A stretch of DNA of 64,000 bases from Flavobacterium cerinum (GCF_004028155.1 NZ_SBII01000012.1:62001-126000), one strand, 5' to 3'; positions 1 through 8,753 are shown, counted from the first letter of the stretch. Numbers and translations: made by a program. The notes: a model not told the origin generated them from the letters alone.

Positions 1-383
1 GGTTTATATGCGGGATCCATTTTCTGGCTTTCTACCAGCTTCGATTTAGAATCTTTTGTATTTATATTCTGATCCAGCTGCACCCACAAATATTCTAAAT
101 TTTCGGGTGAGTTGTTATGATAGGTAATTGTTTCCTTACCATACAGTTTAGTATTTTTATCATCCAGTTCAATATCCATCTTATAGTCTGCCTGCTGCTG
201 ATAGTAAGCAGGTCCCGGTGCCCCCGAAGCCGTTCGGAACATATTTGGCGTAGCCAAAAGATCATACATCTGGCTAAACTTATTAATATCGCCATGACCC
301 GGTTCACGCTTTTGCGATGGTGTTTCCTGCGCTGTTAACTGTACAGAAACAAGTATTGATAATAGGTATAAAGATTTTTTCAT
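1..383 (-). CDS. M1 family metallopeptidase, N-terminal part (runs off the window)
   Basis: Only the first 127 codons are visible; the gene continues past base 1. The ATG is at 383 and is followed by a signal peptide (residues 1-19, ending LTAQ), so the product is exported. Residues about 55-127 (MDIELDDKNTKLYGKETITY and onward, then LEYLWVQLDQN) read as the first beta-strands of the N-terminal domain of aminopeptidase N-like M1 zinc peptidases. The catalytic HEXXH lies outside the window. It is the last visible gene of a minus-strand operon, 9 bp after the DUF6702 gene. Family is fairly certain; substrate is unknown. Confidence 0.75.
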   Translation of the reverse strand, partial: MKKSLYLLSILVSVQLTAQETPSQKREPGHGDINKFSQMYDLLATPNMFRTASGAPGPAYYQQQADYKMDIELDDKNTKLYGKETITYHNNSPENLEYLWVQLDQNINTKDSKSKLVESQKMDPAYK

Positions 384-392
384 GATACTATA

Positions 393-896
393 TTAAAACT
401 CAAACAATCCCTTAGGTTCGTCATTAGTAAGCAAAAGGCTTTTTTTGTTACGGTTTATATTGGTGTGGATAATATTCTGTTGATCTTCAAACAACTCAAA
501 AAGAGTGGTGTTGCTTATTTCCAGAGATTTGATGGCATGCTCTGCCGGGAAAGTATAATAGCAGATAATTATGTCGTCTTCTATTTCCTTTCCTAAAAAT
601 TTTATGGATTTTTCTTTGCCGTTTATTTTTATGTGCACCTTCTCTATAAAATACTTTTTTAGGTACTCATTCGCATCGGCGGCTTCTGTAGGAGTGCCTA
701 AATAAAATTTCTTCTTGTACTTTTTCGCAAAAGCAGCTTCAAGATCGTCTATAAAAATGCGGGAAGTCATCTGTACCGTTTTTTTTGCAGGAACATAGTC
801 CAGCTGAAAAACAGCCACATAGTATTTGTGCACCGCCATAGAAGTTAATGACATTGCAAGCAACAGCAGGAATAAATAGTTTGTTATTTTCCTCAT
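393..896 (-). CDS. DUF6702 family protein
   Basis: A 167-residue protein with an N-terminal signal or anchor (residues about 6-22). The body resembles the DUF6702 family, which in Flavobacteria often sits directly upstream of an M1 peptidase, as here (9 bp gap). No catalytic motif is visible. The beta-rich pattern (KVHIKINGKEKSIKFLGKE) suggests a small secreted or periplasmic domain. It lies 27 bp downstream of the paralog array and is probably on the same transcript. Function is unknown; the family assignment comes from recognising the sequence and the gene order. Confidence 0.7.
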   Translation of the reverse strand: MRKITNYLFLLLLAMSLTSMAVHKYYVAVFQLDYVPAKKTVQMTSRIFIDDLEAAFAKKYKKKFYLGTPTEAADANEYLKKYFIEKVHIKINGKEKSIKFLGKEIEDDIIICYYTFPAEHAIKSLEISNTTLFELFEDQQNIIHTNINRNKKSLLLTNDEPKGLFEF

Positions 897-923
897 CGCC
901 CCAAATGTAATAAACTTAATGAA

Positions 924-1715
924 TTATTTATCCTTTTCAAGATATTCCTTGCTCTTGCCTACAAGATAATCAGTCAGCTCAAATTCTTTTTTTGGATCAA
1001 GGAGCGCATAGCTCTCTTTCCCTTTATCGCAAAAATTAAGGAACAAGCCTATTTCCTCTTTTGGTATTTTAAGCATCTGGGTAAAAAAATAATAGGTAAA
1101 ACGTTCCTTTACCGCCACCGAAAAAGGCTTAGCATCTTTTGTTCCATATATTTCTCCGGCATCTTTTCTTTTGCGTTTTTTAAAGACCAGCTTATAGACC
1201 TCTCCAAAATTCACCCCTGTAAGGGTACTTCCTGTAACACTGGAAGGCAAAGCGGTGTTTACATTCGCTTTTGGGCGGGGTATATCTGTTTCTATTACCT
1301 TATAAGAATCTATCCCCGATGTTATAAGCATTGTTTTTGTTTTCTTACTGTCTTTATCCAGCTGCCCTGTAAGTGTTCTTGGTGTAATAACAACCTCATC
1401 AAGCATGATATAGTTAACATCCAGCCTGATGATCAATGGTTTTTCCAAAACATCTCTTTCCGTTAAAACCAAACGTACCGACCTGTAAGTAACACTCGAA
1501 AAGAAAAGCGTGTCTTTAGGGCGGGCATAAATAGTAAAACCACCTTCTTTATCTGTTACAGCACCTATATTAGAACTTACATTGTATACCGACAAACCTT
1601 CTACTTTTAAAGAATCGGCCACTACCCTTCCGTTTAATATTTGTCTGGATCTGCCCTGGGCTATTGCAACTATAGGCAATATGAACACTAGTAATAACAG
1701 TAATTTAGTTTTCAT
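924..1715 (-). CDS. Secreted carboxypeptidase-like regulatory domain protein (paralog 6 of 6)
   Basis: 263 residues. The signal peptide is residues 1-20 (ends AIAQ). Residues 25-100 have the CarboxypepD_reg-like fold pattern (QILNGRVV, TDKEGGFTI, KDTLFFSS) found at the N-terminus of SusC-type TonB-dependent receptors. It is followed by LDEVVIT at 105-111, which resembles the TonB-box region of those receptors. No plug or beta-barrel follows; instead there is a Lys-rich linker and a C-terminal domain with PKEEIGLFLNFC. It is most similar to the neighbour at 1725-2465; the two form a subgroup distinct from the other four. Function is unknown. It is probably periplasmic, and this is the last of six paralogs in the transcript. 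Confidence 0.8.
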   Translation of the reverse strand: MKTKLLLLLVFILPIVAIAQGRSRQILNGRVVADSLKVEGLSVYNVSSNIGAVTDKEGGFTIYARPKDTLFFSSVTYRSVRLVLTERDVLEKPLIIRLDVNYIMLDEVVITPRTLTGQLDKDSKKTKTMLITSGIDSYKVIETDIPRPKANVNTALPSSVTGSTLTGVNFGEVYKLVFKKRKRKDAGEIYGTKDAKPFSVAVKERFTYYFFTQMLKIPKEEIGLFLNFCDKGKESYALLDPKKEFELTDYLVGKSKEYLEKDK

Positions 1716-1724
1716 GGCTTTGAA

Positions 1725-2465
1725 TTATTTTTGGTACTGGTACTGAATATACTTTTTCTTTAAATAAGCGATTAGCTCTTCTTTATTTTTAGGATCTAAC
1801 AAGTAACGTTTTGCTTCGGCATTACAAAAGTTTAGAAACAAACCCAGTTTCGCTTTCGGTATCCCTACAGTCTCAGTAAAAAACGATTCAGGGAAATTTT
1901 CCTGTACTATTTTAGAAAAACTCCTGTGTTCTACAGAAGATACATTCTTGTAAATATCTTCTATAGATTTCGGCTTAGGCCGTATAGCATTGGCGGCCAT
2001 CCCTAAAATCGACATAAAATTTATATTCCCTGACGGATTTGACGGTACAACGTTCTTATTAATTTCGGCAGGATCAAAGAGATGGTTCAACAGCATAACC
2101 TTTGTGTTCTTACTATCTATAGCCAAATTTCCTGTAAGTCCTGTTAACACCACCTCATCAAGCATTATAGACGAGGGCACAACTCTAACTACAAACAACT
2201 CTTCTTTAAAATCTCTACTGTTTAAAACATGCTCAAGCGTCTTAAAAATTTCCGACGAAAACTCCAAAACATCATTTACTCCTGCTTCTATAGTAAAGTT
2301 ACCTTCATTATCTGTAACTGTTGTTATGTTTGCGGTTTTATTTTTTACAATAAGATTCTGGGCAGTAATCCTGTCGGATATCGCTTTCCCTTTCAGCAAC
2401 TGTCTCTCCTGGCATAACACGATAATAGGAGACAGTGTAAACAAAAACAGGAAAAATTTATTCAT
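1725..2465 (-). CDS. Secreted carboxypeptidase-like regulatory domain protein (paralog 5 of 6)
   Basis: 246 residues with a signal peptide (residues 1-19), then RQLLKGKAI, a CarboxypepD_reg-like domain to about residue 98, and LDEVVLTG at 102-109. The C-terminal part carries GIPKAKLGLFLNFCNAE and a final helix ending in KKYIQYQYQK. It shares the LFLNFC block with the 924-1715 gene, so these two are the closest pair. Its start overlaps the stop of the upstream paralog by 8 bp, indicating translational coupling. No enzyme motif is visible; the role is unknown. Confidence 0.8.
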   Translation of the reverse strand: MNKFFLFLFTLSPIIVLCQERQLLKGKAISDRITAQNLIVKNKTANITTVTDNEGNFTIEAGVNDVLEFSSEIFKTLEHVLNSRDFKEELFVVRVVPSSIMLDEVVLTGLTGNLAIDSKNTKVMLLNHLFDPAEINKNVVPSNPSGNINFMSILGMAANAIRPKPKSIEDIYKNVSSVEHRSFSKIVQENFPESFFTETVGIPKAKLGLFLNFCNAEAKRYLLDPKNKEELIAYLKKKYIQYQYQK

Positions 2466-3204
2466 TAGGTATTAGTTTTAGGTATTTTTCTGCCAGACCG
2501 GTCATTAAAAATTTTGCCATTGTAGTATTCTGCGCTTTCATGTTTGCAGCAAATTCAGGATCTTCGGATACATAAAAAACAAAGCCCTGCACATATTCTT
2601 TAGGTACTTTAAACTCCCTAACAATATCTTCTTCACTATAAATATTGTTTATCCTGTCCATAAAAGCCATCTTCCTTTCGATCACTATTTCTTTTTTGAT
2701 CTTATCGGTTCTGCCGTTAATTTTATTTATTATCGCATCTACATTTAATGATCCTCCCAAGAGGCCTAATAAATGGATTGGTTTAAAATCTCCGGCAGTA
2801 AACAGCCTTCGCTCACGGGGTGTGTTTTTCTTTTGCCCTTTAGACACCAGTCCCAACGACTCTGATGTTATATTTTTTTCAATAACCAGTTCATCCAGTT
2901 CGTTTGCAGTATAGTTAACCGTAATAACAAATGGCTGTATAGTAAAAGAAGTTTGTGTAAGTTTTATTTCTCTTACAATTATTTTCGAATTGTAAAATAT
3001 AAGTATATCTCCCGGAGAAGCCAGAATGCTGAAATTGCCGGAGGCATTTGTTTTAGTTTCTATACCGGTATTTTTATTTATAACAAAAACACCAGAAACC
3101 TCTGTGTTGTCTAAAAGCGTTTTGCCATGTAGAAGCTGTCTATCCTGTGCTATTACCGGGAGAGCTATAAGTAATAGTAAAACACAATACAGCCTATTTA
3201 TCAT
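2458..3204 (-). CDS. Secreted carboxypeptidase-like regulatory domain protein (paralog 4 of 6)
   Basis: 248 residues from the ATG at 3204 (MINRLYCVLL). This start places a normal signal peptide at residues 1-20 and overlaps the upstream stop by 11 bp; an upstream in-frame extension to 3234 would spoil the signal. The CarboxypepD_reg-like domain covers about 22-98 and LDELVIEK is at 103-110. A conserved block follows (VSKGQKKNTPRERRLFTAG), then the C-terminal motif KVPKEYVQGFVFYVSEDPEF and the tail FLMTGLAEKYLKLI. The tail and the PKGQK-type block are shared with the three upstream paralogs. Function is unknown. Confidence 0.8.
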   Translation of the reverse strand: MINRLYCVLLLLIALPVIAQDRQLLHGKTLLDNTEVSGVFVINKNTGIETKTNASGNFSILASPGDILIFYNSKIIVREIKLTQTSFTIQPFVITVNYTANELDELVIEKNITSESLGLVSKGQKKNTPRERRLFTAGDFKPIHLLGLLGGSLNVDAIINKINGRTDKIKKEIVIERKMAFMDRINNIYSEEDIVREFKVPKEYVQGFVFYVSEDPEFAANMKAQNTTMAKFLMTGLAEKYLKLIPNE

Positions 3205-3925
3205 TGGCAATAAGCTTAAGGTATTTTTCAGCAAGATCTGTCATTAAAAAATTGGCCAGTATTTTGTTCCTTCCTTTAATTGCTGCAGCAAATTCCTTAT
3301 TCTCTATTGCATAAAACATAAACCCCCTTACATACTGCTCGGGTATTTTATAGTTTTCCATTATCTCGTCCTCATTATAAAGCCCCCCCATAAGAGTTAA
3401 AGAAGATTCGAGCTTTTCTATTTCGTATGCTTTTTTCAGCATCCTTGTACGTCCAGAAATTGCATTAAGAATAGGATCTAAGCCTATAACCGTACCCACT
3501 GTCATTGCCGATGCCGTATACAGCCTTCTTTCGGCAACCGTATATCGTTTTTGCCCTTTTGGCACGATTCCCAGTCCCTCTGAATTTATTTTACCATATT
3601 TATTGATAACCAACTCATCCAGTTCCTGCGGACCATAATTAACAGAAATAACTAAAGGTGATGTTTTAAAAGAATCCTGGTTAAGTGTAAACTCCCGTAC
3701 TATAATTTTTGAATTATAGAATATAAGTCCGTCACCTGATTTTGCCTGAATAGTAAAATATCCTTTATCATCTGTTTTAACTTCCACACCTGCCGTTTTA
3801 TTAATAACAAAAACATCCGGTACACCATTAGGCCCGGTTATGATCCTGCCCAACAGATTTTGCCGTTCCTGGCAAACTGCCTGAAGCGTTAGCAATAACA
3901 TAATTATATAAAGTAGTCTATTCAT
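3194..3925 (-). CDS. Secreted carboxypeptidase-like regulatory domain protein (paralog 3 of 6)
   Basis: 243 residues. The signal peptide is residues 1-18 and the mature part begins QERQNLLGR. The CarboxypepD_reg-like domain contains FYNSKIIVREFTL, nearly identical to the next paralog, which indicates recent duplication. ELDELVINKYG lies at about 101-111, then VPKGQKRYTVAERRLYTA and the C-terminal KIPEQYVRGFMFYAIENKEF with tail FLMTDLAEKYLKLI. Its start overlaps the upstream stop by 8 bp. No plug or barrel and no catalytic motif are visible. Confidence 0.8.
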   Translation of the reverse strand: MNRLLYIIMLLLTLQAVCQERQNLLGRIITGPNGVPDVFVINKTAGVEVKTDDKGYFTIQAKSGDGLIFYNSKIIVREFTLNQDSFKTSPLVISVNYGPQELDELVINKYGKINSEGLGIVPKGQKRYTVAERRLYTASAMTVGTVIGLDPILNAISGRTRMLKKAYEIEKLESSLTLMGGLYNEDEIMENYKIPEQYVRGFMFYAIENKEFAAAIKGRNKILANFLMTDLAEKYLKLIANDK

Positions 3926-4664
3926 TATTCTTTATTAATTCGAGATATTTTACAGCCATGCCACTCATAAGAAACTGTGCCATCACTACATTTTTTGAAC
4001 TCATACTCGTAGCAAATGCAGGATCTTCGGCAACAAAAAAGAGAAAACCCTGTACATATTCTTTCGGGATCTTAAACTGCTCTGTTATTTCATCTTCATT
4101 AAAAAGTCCATTTAATTTATCGATAGCCATTTCTTTCCTTTCAATAGCCAATGCCCGTTTCATTGCTTTGGCATTTCCATTAATCAGGTTATAAACCGGA
4201 TCTAAAGGTACGAAGCCTCCCGTCATCTCCGGATCAAAAAAGGGTTTTACACTGGCGGCCTCCTTATATCGCCTTTCGGCAACCGTATGCGTAGCCAGCC
4301 CTTTGGGAATGATTCGCAGCGCAACAGCACTAATAGTGTTGTACTTTGTTATTACAACCTCATTGAGTTCATAAGAAGGGATCTCGACAAGAAAAGGGAT
4401 CTGCTTAAAATCAGCTTCTTTAAGCACAATGTTTTTTGGCCTACTCACTGCTGCAATTATGGTATCGCCCGGTCTTGCCATTAAGGTAAAATTCCCCAAA
4501 CTATCGGCTCTTATTTCCCGTTGCGAACTAAGATTAACCACAAGCTGTCCTTCGGCAGGTATCGGTCCCGAAACGACACGCCCATAAAAAGGCTGCCGTC
4601 CCTGCGCGCAAACTAATACAGGCGAAATACATGCAGCAATATAGATCAATTTACTTTTCATCAT
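3918..4664 (-). CDS. Secreted carboxypeptidase-like regulatory domain protein (paralog 2 of 6)
   Basis: 248 residues. There are two adjacent ATGs at 4664 and 4661; the first is used here. The signal peptide ends at about residue 20 (VLVCA). The domain order matches the other paralogs: QGRQPFYGRVV, a beta-rich regulatory domain, LNEVVITKY at 100-108, IPKGLATHTVAERRYKEA, then KIPKEYVQGFLFFVAEDPAF and the tail FLMSGMAVKYLELI. It overlaps the upstream gene by 14 bp. This copy is the most divergent in the middle region (RPKNIVLKEADFKQIPFLVE). Function is unknown. Confidence 0.8.
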   Translation of the reverse strand: MMKSKLIYIAACISPVLVCAQGRQPFYGRVVSGPIPAEGQLVVNLSSQREIRADSLGNFTLMARPGDTIIAAVSRPKNIVLKEADFKQIPFLVEIPSYELNEVVITKYNTISAVALRIIPKGLATHTVAERRYKEAASVKPFFDPEMTGGFVPLDPVYNLINGNAKAMKRALAIERKEMAIDKLNGLFNEDEITEQFKIPKEYVQGFLFFVAEDPAFATSMSSKNVVMAQFLMSGMAVKYLELIKNNE

Positions 4665-5364
4665 TAATCAGCTTTAGGTACTTGCCCGCTAATCCACTCA
4701 TTAAGAATTTTGCCATGGTATCGTTTTTATCTTTAATTGCTCTTGCAAAATTTGCATCTTCAACCAGATAGAAAACAAAACCTCTCACATATAGTTTCGG
4801 AATTTTAAACTGAGAAATTAATTCTTCTTCAGTATAAATATAATTAATCTTAGCCATTATCTCTTCCTTCTTAGAAGTCTCAACAGCTGTTTTTAACATT
4901 TTTGTGCGGCCACTAATTGCGTTAAACAAAGCATCTACCCCATTAGTTGCTGTAAATAATTTTCTTTCTGCCGGTGTATATTGCTTTTGCCCCTTAGGAA
5001 CAAGTCCTAATGATTCGGCATTTATATGCCTGTAATCTACAATTATAAGCTCATCAAGTACACGTGTATTTTTTTCTAACGGCACCAGCAAGAGCTTTTT
5101 GTTATCCATGTCGTTTTCTTCTAAAACAAGTTCACGGGCTACAAACTGCATTGCTGAAAATATGATAGTGTCATTAAATTTGGCATTTATGGTGAAGTAT
5201 CCGCCGCGGGCAGTGATAACAGAAAGGTCGGCGGTTTTATTAATCACATAAATCCCTTCCAGATCGTCAAAATCTGAAGTAACTTTTCCATTAAGCGGCA
5301 TACGCCCCTGAGCGTGTAGAAAAGAAAAAGAAAGTAGACTTAGTAAGAAAAATAAGATTTTCAA
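4651..5364 (-). CDS. Secreted carboxypeptidase-like regulatory domain protein (paralog 1 of 6, first gene of the operon)
   Basis: I place the start at a TTG codon at 5364 (237 residues). It gives a normal signal peptide (KILFFLLSLLSFSFLHAQ) and puts LDELIIVDY at 103-111, the same position as in the paralogs (100-105). The frame stays open to another TTG at 5430, but that would add 22 polar residues before the signal and run across a promoter-like TACTTTG. The rest follows the family: CarboxypepD_reg-like domain, VPKGQKQYTPAERKLFTA, KIPKLYVRGFVFYLVEDANF, tail FLMSGLAGKYLKLI. It is the leading gene of a run of eight minus-strand genes. The start is inferred; the family is clear. Confidence 0.75.
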   Translation of the reverse strand: MKILFFLLSLLSFSFLHAQGRMPLNGKVTSDFDDLEGIYVINKTADLSVITARGGYFTINAKFNDTIIFSAMQFVARELVLEENDMDNKKLLLVPLEKNTRVLDELIIVDYRHINAESLGLVPKGQKQYTPAERKLFTATNGVDALFNAISGRTKMLKTAVETSKKEEIMAKINYIYTEEELISQFKIPKLYVRGFVFYLVEDANFARAIKDKNDTMAKFLMSGLAGKYLKLINDEK

Positions 5365-5481
5365 GCAGGTAATTTTAAGTGATTGGTGATTAGAAAGACA
5401 AAGTAACCCAGTTTCCTCAAAAACATACAATCCCGCACATCAAAATCTTTGTAACTTTACCTTTTCTTACACAAATAACGA

Positions 5482-6189
5482 ATGAAAAATCTAATTATTG
5501 CAAGCACCTCTACATTACATGGGGGCGCTTATATGGAATATTTACTTCCAACACTGACAGCTCACTTTAAAAATTGCAGCTCACTACTGTTTATTCCCTA
5601 TGCAAGACCGGGCGGCATAAGCCACGACGATTACACTAAAAAAGTAGCCGAAACTTTTGGATCAATAAACATAACTGTAAAAGGTATCCATGAATTTGAC
5701 AACCCTGTTACCGCTGTAGAAAACGCTGAAGCTATTTTTACAGGAGGAGGCAATACTTTTCTACTTGTTACCCAATTGTATAAAACCGGAGTAATGGCGG
5801 CAGTACAAAAAGCAGTAAACAGTGGCATACCATATTTAGGAAGCAGTGCCGGTAGTAACATTTGCGGCATGACCATGAAAACCACAAACGATATGCCTAT
5901 TATTTACCCGCCAAGCTTTGATACACTGGCATTGGTGCCATTTAATATTAACCCTCATTACCTTGATCCTATTGAAGGTTCTACTCATATGGGTGAAACA
6001 CGTGAAACCCGTATTAAAGAATTCCATCAGTTCAACGCACAGCCAGTATTAGGTCTTCGTGAAGGCAGCTGGCTGGATGTACAGGGTGATACTGTTATTT
6101 TAAAAGGCAATTTACAGGGAAGGTTATTTTTACAGGGAAAAGAACCACAGGAACTGGAAACAGGAAGTGATTTGTCTTGGTTGAAATAG
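5482..6189 (+). CDS. pepE: Dipeptidase E (alpha-aspartyl dipeptidase), family S51
   Basis: 235 residues, the normal length for PepE, a cytoplasmic serine peptidase that cleaves N-terminal Asp-X dipeptides. Visible motifs are the GGGNTF block (88-93), the nucleophile elbow GSSAGSN with Ser122, Asp137 in TTNDMP, and INPHY with His159, matching the Ser-Asp-His triad of the family. It is divergent from the paralog operon; a TAACTTTA sequence about 25 bp before the ATG resembles a -7 element. A strong hairpin terminator follows at 6204-6234. Confidence 0.93.
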   Translation: MKNLIIASTSTLHGGAYMEYLLPTLTAHFKNCSSLLFIPYARPGGISHDDYTKKVAETFGSINITVKGIHEFDNPVTAVENAEAIFTGGGNTFLLVTQLYKTGVMAAVQKAVNSGIPYLGSSAGSNICGMTMKTTNDMPIIYPPSFDTLALVPFNINPHYLDPIEGSTHMGETRETRIKEFHQFNAQPVLGLREGSWLDVQGDTVILKGNLQGRLFLQGKEPQELETGSDLSWLK

Positions 6190-6203
6190 TCACTATAAAG
6201 CAT

Positions 6204-6234
6204 AAAAAAAGCCCAAACGTTTGTTTGGGCTTTT
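6204..6234. terminator. Bidirectional hairpin terminator between pepE and tRNA-Gly
   Basis: Arms GCCCAAAC (6211-6218) and GTTTGGGC (6223-6230) with a 4-nt loop, an A-run on the left and a T-run on the right. It can end pepE on the plus strand and the tRNA on the minus strand. Confidence 0.85.
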
Positions 6235-6238
6235 GCAG

Positions 6239-6311
<73 letters not shown>

Positions 6312-6323
6312 ATTATTGTGGTG

Positions 6324-6355
6324 CAAATATAAGCAATATCTTTTCTTATATGCAA
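6324..6355 (-). promoter_or_regulatory. Promoter of tRNA-Gly copy 1
   Basis: On the minus strand a TATATTTG -7 element (6324-6331) is followed by C and preceded 21 nt upstream by TTG (6353-6355). This fits the Bacteroidetes TTG/TAnnTTTG promoter and lies just upstream of the tRNA 5' end. Confidence 0.7.
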
Positions 6356-6403
6356 GCTTTTTTTAATCCTATTTATCATGACCATAATAATCATAAAAAA
6401 GCA

Positions 6404-6435
6404 TAAAAAAACCCAAACGTTATGTTTGGGTTTTG
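6404..6435 (-). terminator. Hairpin terminator of tRNA-Gly copy 2
   Basis: Arms ACCCAAAC (6411-6418) and GTTTGGGT (6424-6431) flanked by an A-run that becomes a U-run on the minus strand. It is the duplicated counterpart of the terminator 200 bp upstream, with a compensated outer base pair (G-C replaced by A-T), which supports selection for the stem. Confidence 0.75.
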
Positions 6436-6438
6436 CAG

Positions 6439-6511
<73 letters not shown>

Positions 6512-6523
6512 ATTATTGTGGTG

Positions 6524-6555
6524 CAAATATAAAGAATATCTTTTCTTAGATGCAA
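6524..6555 (-). promoter_or_regulatory. Promoter of tRNA-Gly copy 2
   Basis: Minus-strand TATATTTG (6524-6531) followed by C, with TTG at 6553-6555, the same arrangement as copy 1. The flanks of the two copies differ at only a few positions here. Confidence 0.7.
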
Positions 6556-6636
6556 GCTTTTTTTTGAAAAATTTAAAACCTGCCACACCTTTTAATTTAA
6601 CCTATTTATTATTAATTCGTTACCAAATAAAAAAAT

Positions 6637-7074
6637 ATGTATTCCATTAAAAAAATTCCTTCTCAGGAAACTTTTATCATTCGCTTACCTGTACTAAGAC
6701 CGGGAAAACCTGTTGAATCCTGCATTTTTGACGGCGATGATCTTGAAACTACTGCCCATTTTGGCATTTATGACCATGAAAATATTGTGGGAGTGGCCTC
6801 CGTATTCGAAGCATCAACCCCGCTGTTATCAGAAAAAAAACAATTTCAGCTGCGTGGTATGGCTATTTTAGACTCTCATCAAAAAAGAGGACTGGGCGAT
6901 CAATTGGTTCAAAAGGCCGAACAACATACCAGAGAACAAAATGGTGAAGCAATATGGTTTAATGCCCGTGAAATTGCTGTTGGCTTCTATAAAAAAATGG
7001 GATATGCCATTATAGGCGAACCTTTCACTATAGGAGATATTGGTATTCATTACATTATGTACAAAATAGTATAG
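6637..7074 (+). CDS. GNAT family N-acetyltransferase
   Basis: 145 residues. The central acetyl-CoA loop reads QLRGMAILDSHQKRGLGDQL (V/I-x-x-x-x-QKRGLG at about 75-95), and the C-terminal GNAT block is WFNAREIAVGFYKKMGYAII. It probably acetylates a small-molecule amine or a peptide in the cytoplasm. The substrate cannot be told from sequence. It stands alone between the tRNA genes and an L,D-transpeptidase. Confidence 0.85.
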   Translation: MYSIKKIPSQETFIIRLPVLRPGKPVESCIFDGDDLETTAHFGIYDHENIVGVASVFEASTPLLSEKKQFQLRGMAILDSHQKRGLGDQLVQKAEQHTREQNGEAIWFNAREIAVGFYKKMGYAIIGEPFTIGDIGIHYIMYKIV

Positions 7075-7160
7075 TCTGCGTTTTCACAAAAATTTATGCT
7101 TTTAGCAATTGATTGTCAGCTATTTGTTTTGTAAATTTAAAACAAGTAAACACACATACA

Positions 7161-8753
7161 ATGCTAAAGGTTATCACCATAGTGATCCTCACATTTCTTT
7201 TGCTCCCGTCATGTAAAAACACAACCGGGAGCAAAGAAAATTCGGTTAAAACAGCCGTGAACACTGCTCATCTTAAAAACACTTCACACCCTATCGACAG
7301 TTTACTGCTTAGTGAAAAAACAATTCCTTTAAAAACATTTTACAGAACGAACAACTATACTACCGTATGGCTTAACGAAACCGATCGTAAAGCCCTTTAT
7401 AAAGCCATAGAAGACGCTGTATTGGACGGACTCCTTCCCTCAGACTATAACAACAAAGCCTTATTAAAGTTTGAGAATAGTAAAACCATTACAGAAGAAG
7501 AATGTATTGCTTATGATGTTTTAATGACCGAATCGTTTAGAAAACTTGCTAATCATTTATTTAAAGGCAAGGTAAAAGCATCAGGCTTATATCCTGACTG
7601 GGCATTAGCGCCAAAATCACTCAATGCGAATACATTACTTACCGAAGCATTAAACAGCCACGATATAACTGAAGTTCTCGATCGCTGCAGACCTAAACAT
7701 CCGGTTTATGCCGGTCTTAGAAAAAGCCTGCAATACCTCAACGACTTACCTGATGACAATTCTTTATCTAAAATAACTATAACATCCCCTATTACCCTTA
7801 AAGACTCAGGTGTGGTAGTACATAACATCAAGGAACGCCTTGCCTACTGGAAAGACCTTGCTCCAAAAGATGCTGAGAATAACATATACGATTTCAGAAC
7901 TGTAAAAGCCTTAAAACATTTTCAGCAGCGTCACGGCATTTATCCTGACGGAAATTTAAACAACCGCACTGTAGCTGCTCTTAACACCCCTAAAGCGAAA
8001 CGAATAGAACAAGTAGTAACAAATTTGGAACGCTGGCGCTGGTTTGCTTACGATTTTGGTGAAAGGGCAATTGTGATCAACATTCCTAATTATCGTATGG
8101 ATGTAATAGAAAATGCTGTTGATACTGTAGAAACTTACAGGGTAGTAGTAGGAAAACCGGAACGCAGGACTCCTATTCTATATTCTATGCTTAATTTCCT
8201 TGTTATTAACCCAACATGGACTGTACCTCCTACCATACTTAAAGAAGACCTTACCCCTTCGGCAACTAAAGACCGAAGTTATTTTGCCAATCATAACATG
8301 AAAATATTCTATGGTCGCGATACTATAGAAACCACTCCTGAAGACTGGGTTCCCGAAAAAGCAGATCATTATCGTTATGTACAGGGACCCGGCGTAAACA
8401 ATTCGTTAGGCCTGGTAAAATTTAATTTCAGGAACAGCTACAGTGTTTACCTTCATGACACTAATCATCGTGAGCTTTTTAGCAGAGGGCAAAGAGCACT
8501 TAGCTCCGGTTGCGTGAGGGTACAGGATCCGCTTAAACTGGCAGGCTATATTCTGGATAAAGAAGATACCGGTTGGAGTGAAGAAAAATTACAGGAAATT
8601 ATAGACTTGGGTAAAACACAAAACGTGGGCCTTAAAAAAGGAACCCACGTTCATCAATTGTACTGGACCGCCTGGATGGACAAAGACGGATTGCAGTTTC
8701 GAAACGATATATATGATCTCGATAAAGTGCTTTATAACAAACTACGACAGTAA
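7161..8753 (+). CDS. L,D-transpeptidase (YcbB-like) lipoprotein
   Basis: 530 residues from the ATG at 7161; the frame is open upstream but only this ATG gives a lipoprotein signal (FLLLPSC, Cys16). It has a peptidoglycan-binding-like segment (DFRTVKALKHFQQRHGIYPD, about 250-285) and a YkuD catalytic domain ending in HDTNHRELFSRGQRALSSGC-VRV with the catalytic Cys of SxGCVR. Such enzymes form 3-3 cross-links in peptidoglycan. Its stop overlaps the stop of the convergent gene on the other strand by 12 bp; the neighbour is a second L,D-transpeptidase-like protein. Confidence 0.9.
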   Translation: MLKVITIVILTFLLLPSCKNTTGSKENSVKTAVNTAHLKNTSHPIDSLLLSEKTIPLKTFYRTNNYTTVWLNETDRKALYKAIEDAVLDGLLPSDYNNKALLKFENSKTITEEECIAYDVLMTESFRKLANHLFKGKVKASGLYPDWALAPKSLNANTLLTEALNSHDITEVLDRCRPKHPVYAGLRKSLQYLNDLPDDNSLSKITITSPITLKDSGVVVHNIKERLAYWKDLAPKDAENNIYDFRTVKALKHFQQRHGIYPDGNLNNRTVAALNTPKAKRIEQVVTNLERWRWFAYDFGERAIVINIPNYRMDVIENAVDTVETYRVVVGKPERRTPILYSMLNFLVINPTWTVPPTILKEDLTPSATKDRSYFANHNMKIFYGRDTIETTPEDWVPEKADHYRYVQGPGVNNSLGLVKFNFRNSYSVYLHDTNHRELFSRGQRALSSGCVRVQDPLKLAGYILDKEDTGWSEEKLQEIIDLGKTQNVGLKKGTHVHQLYWTAWMDKDGLQFRNDIYDLDKVLYNKLRQ

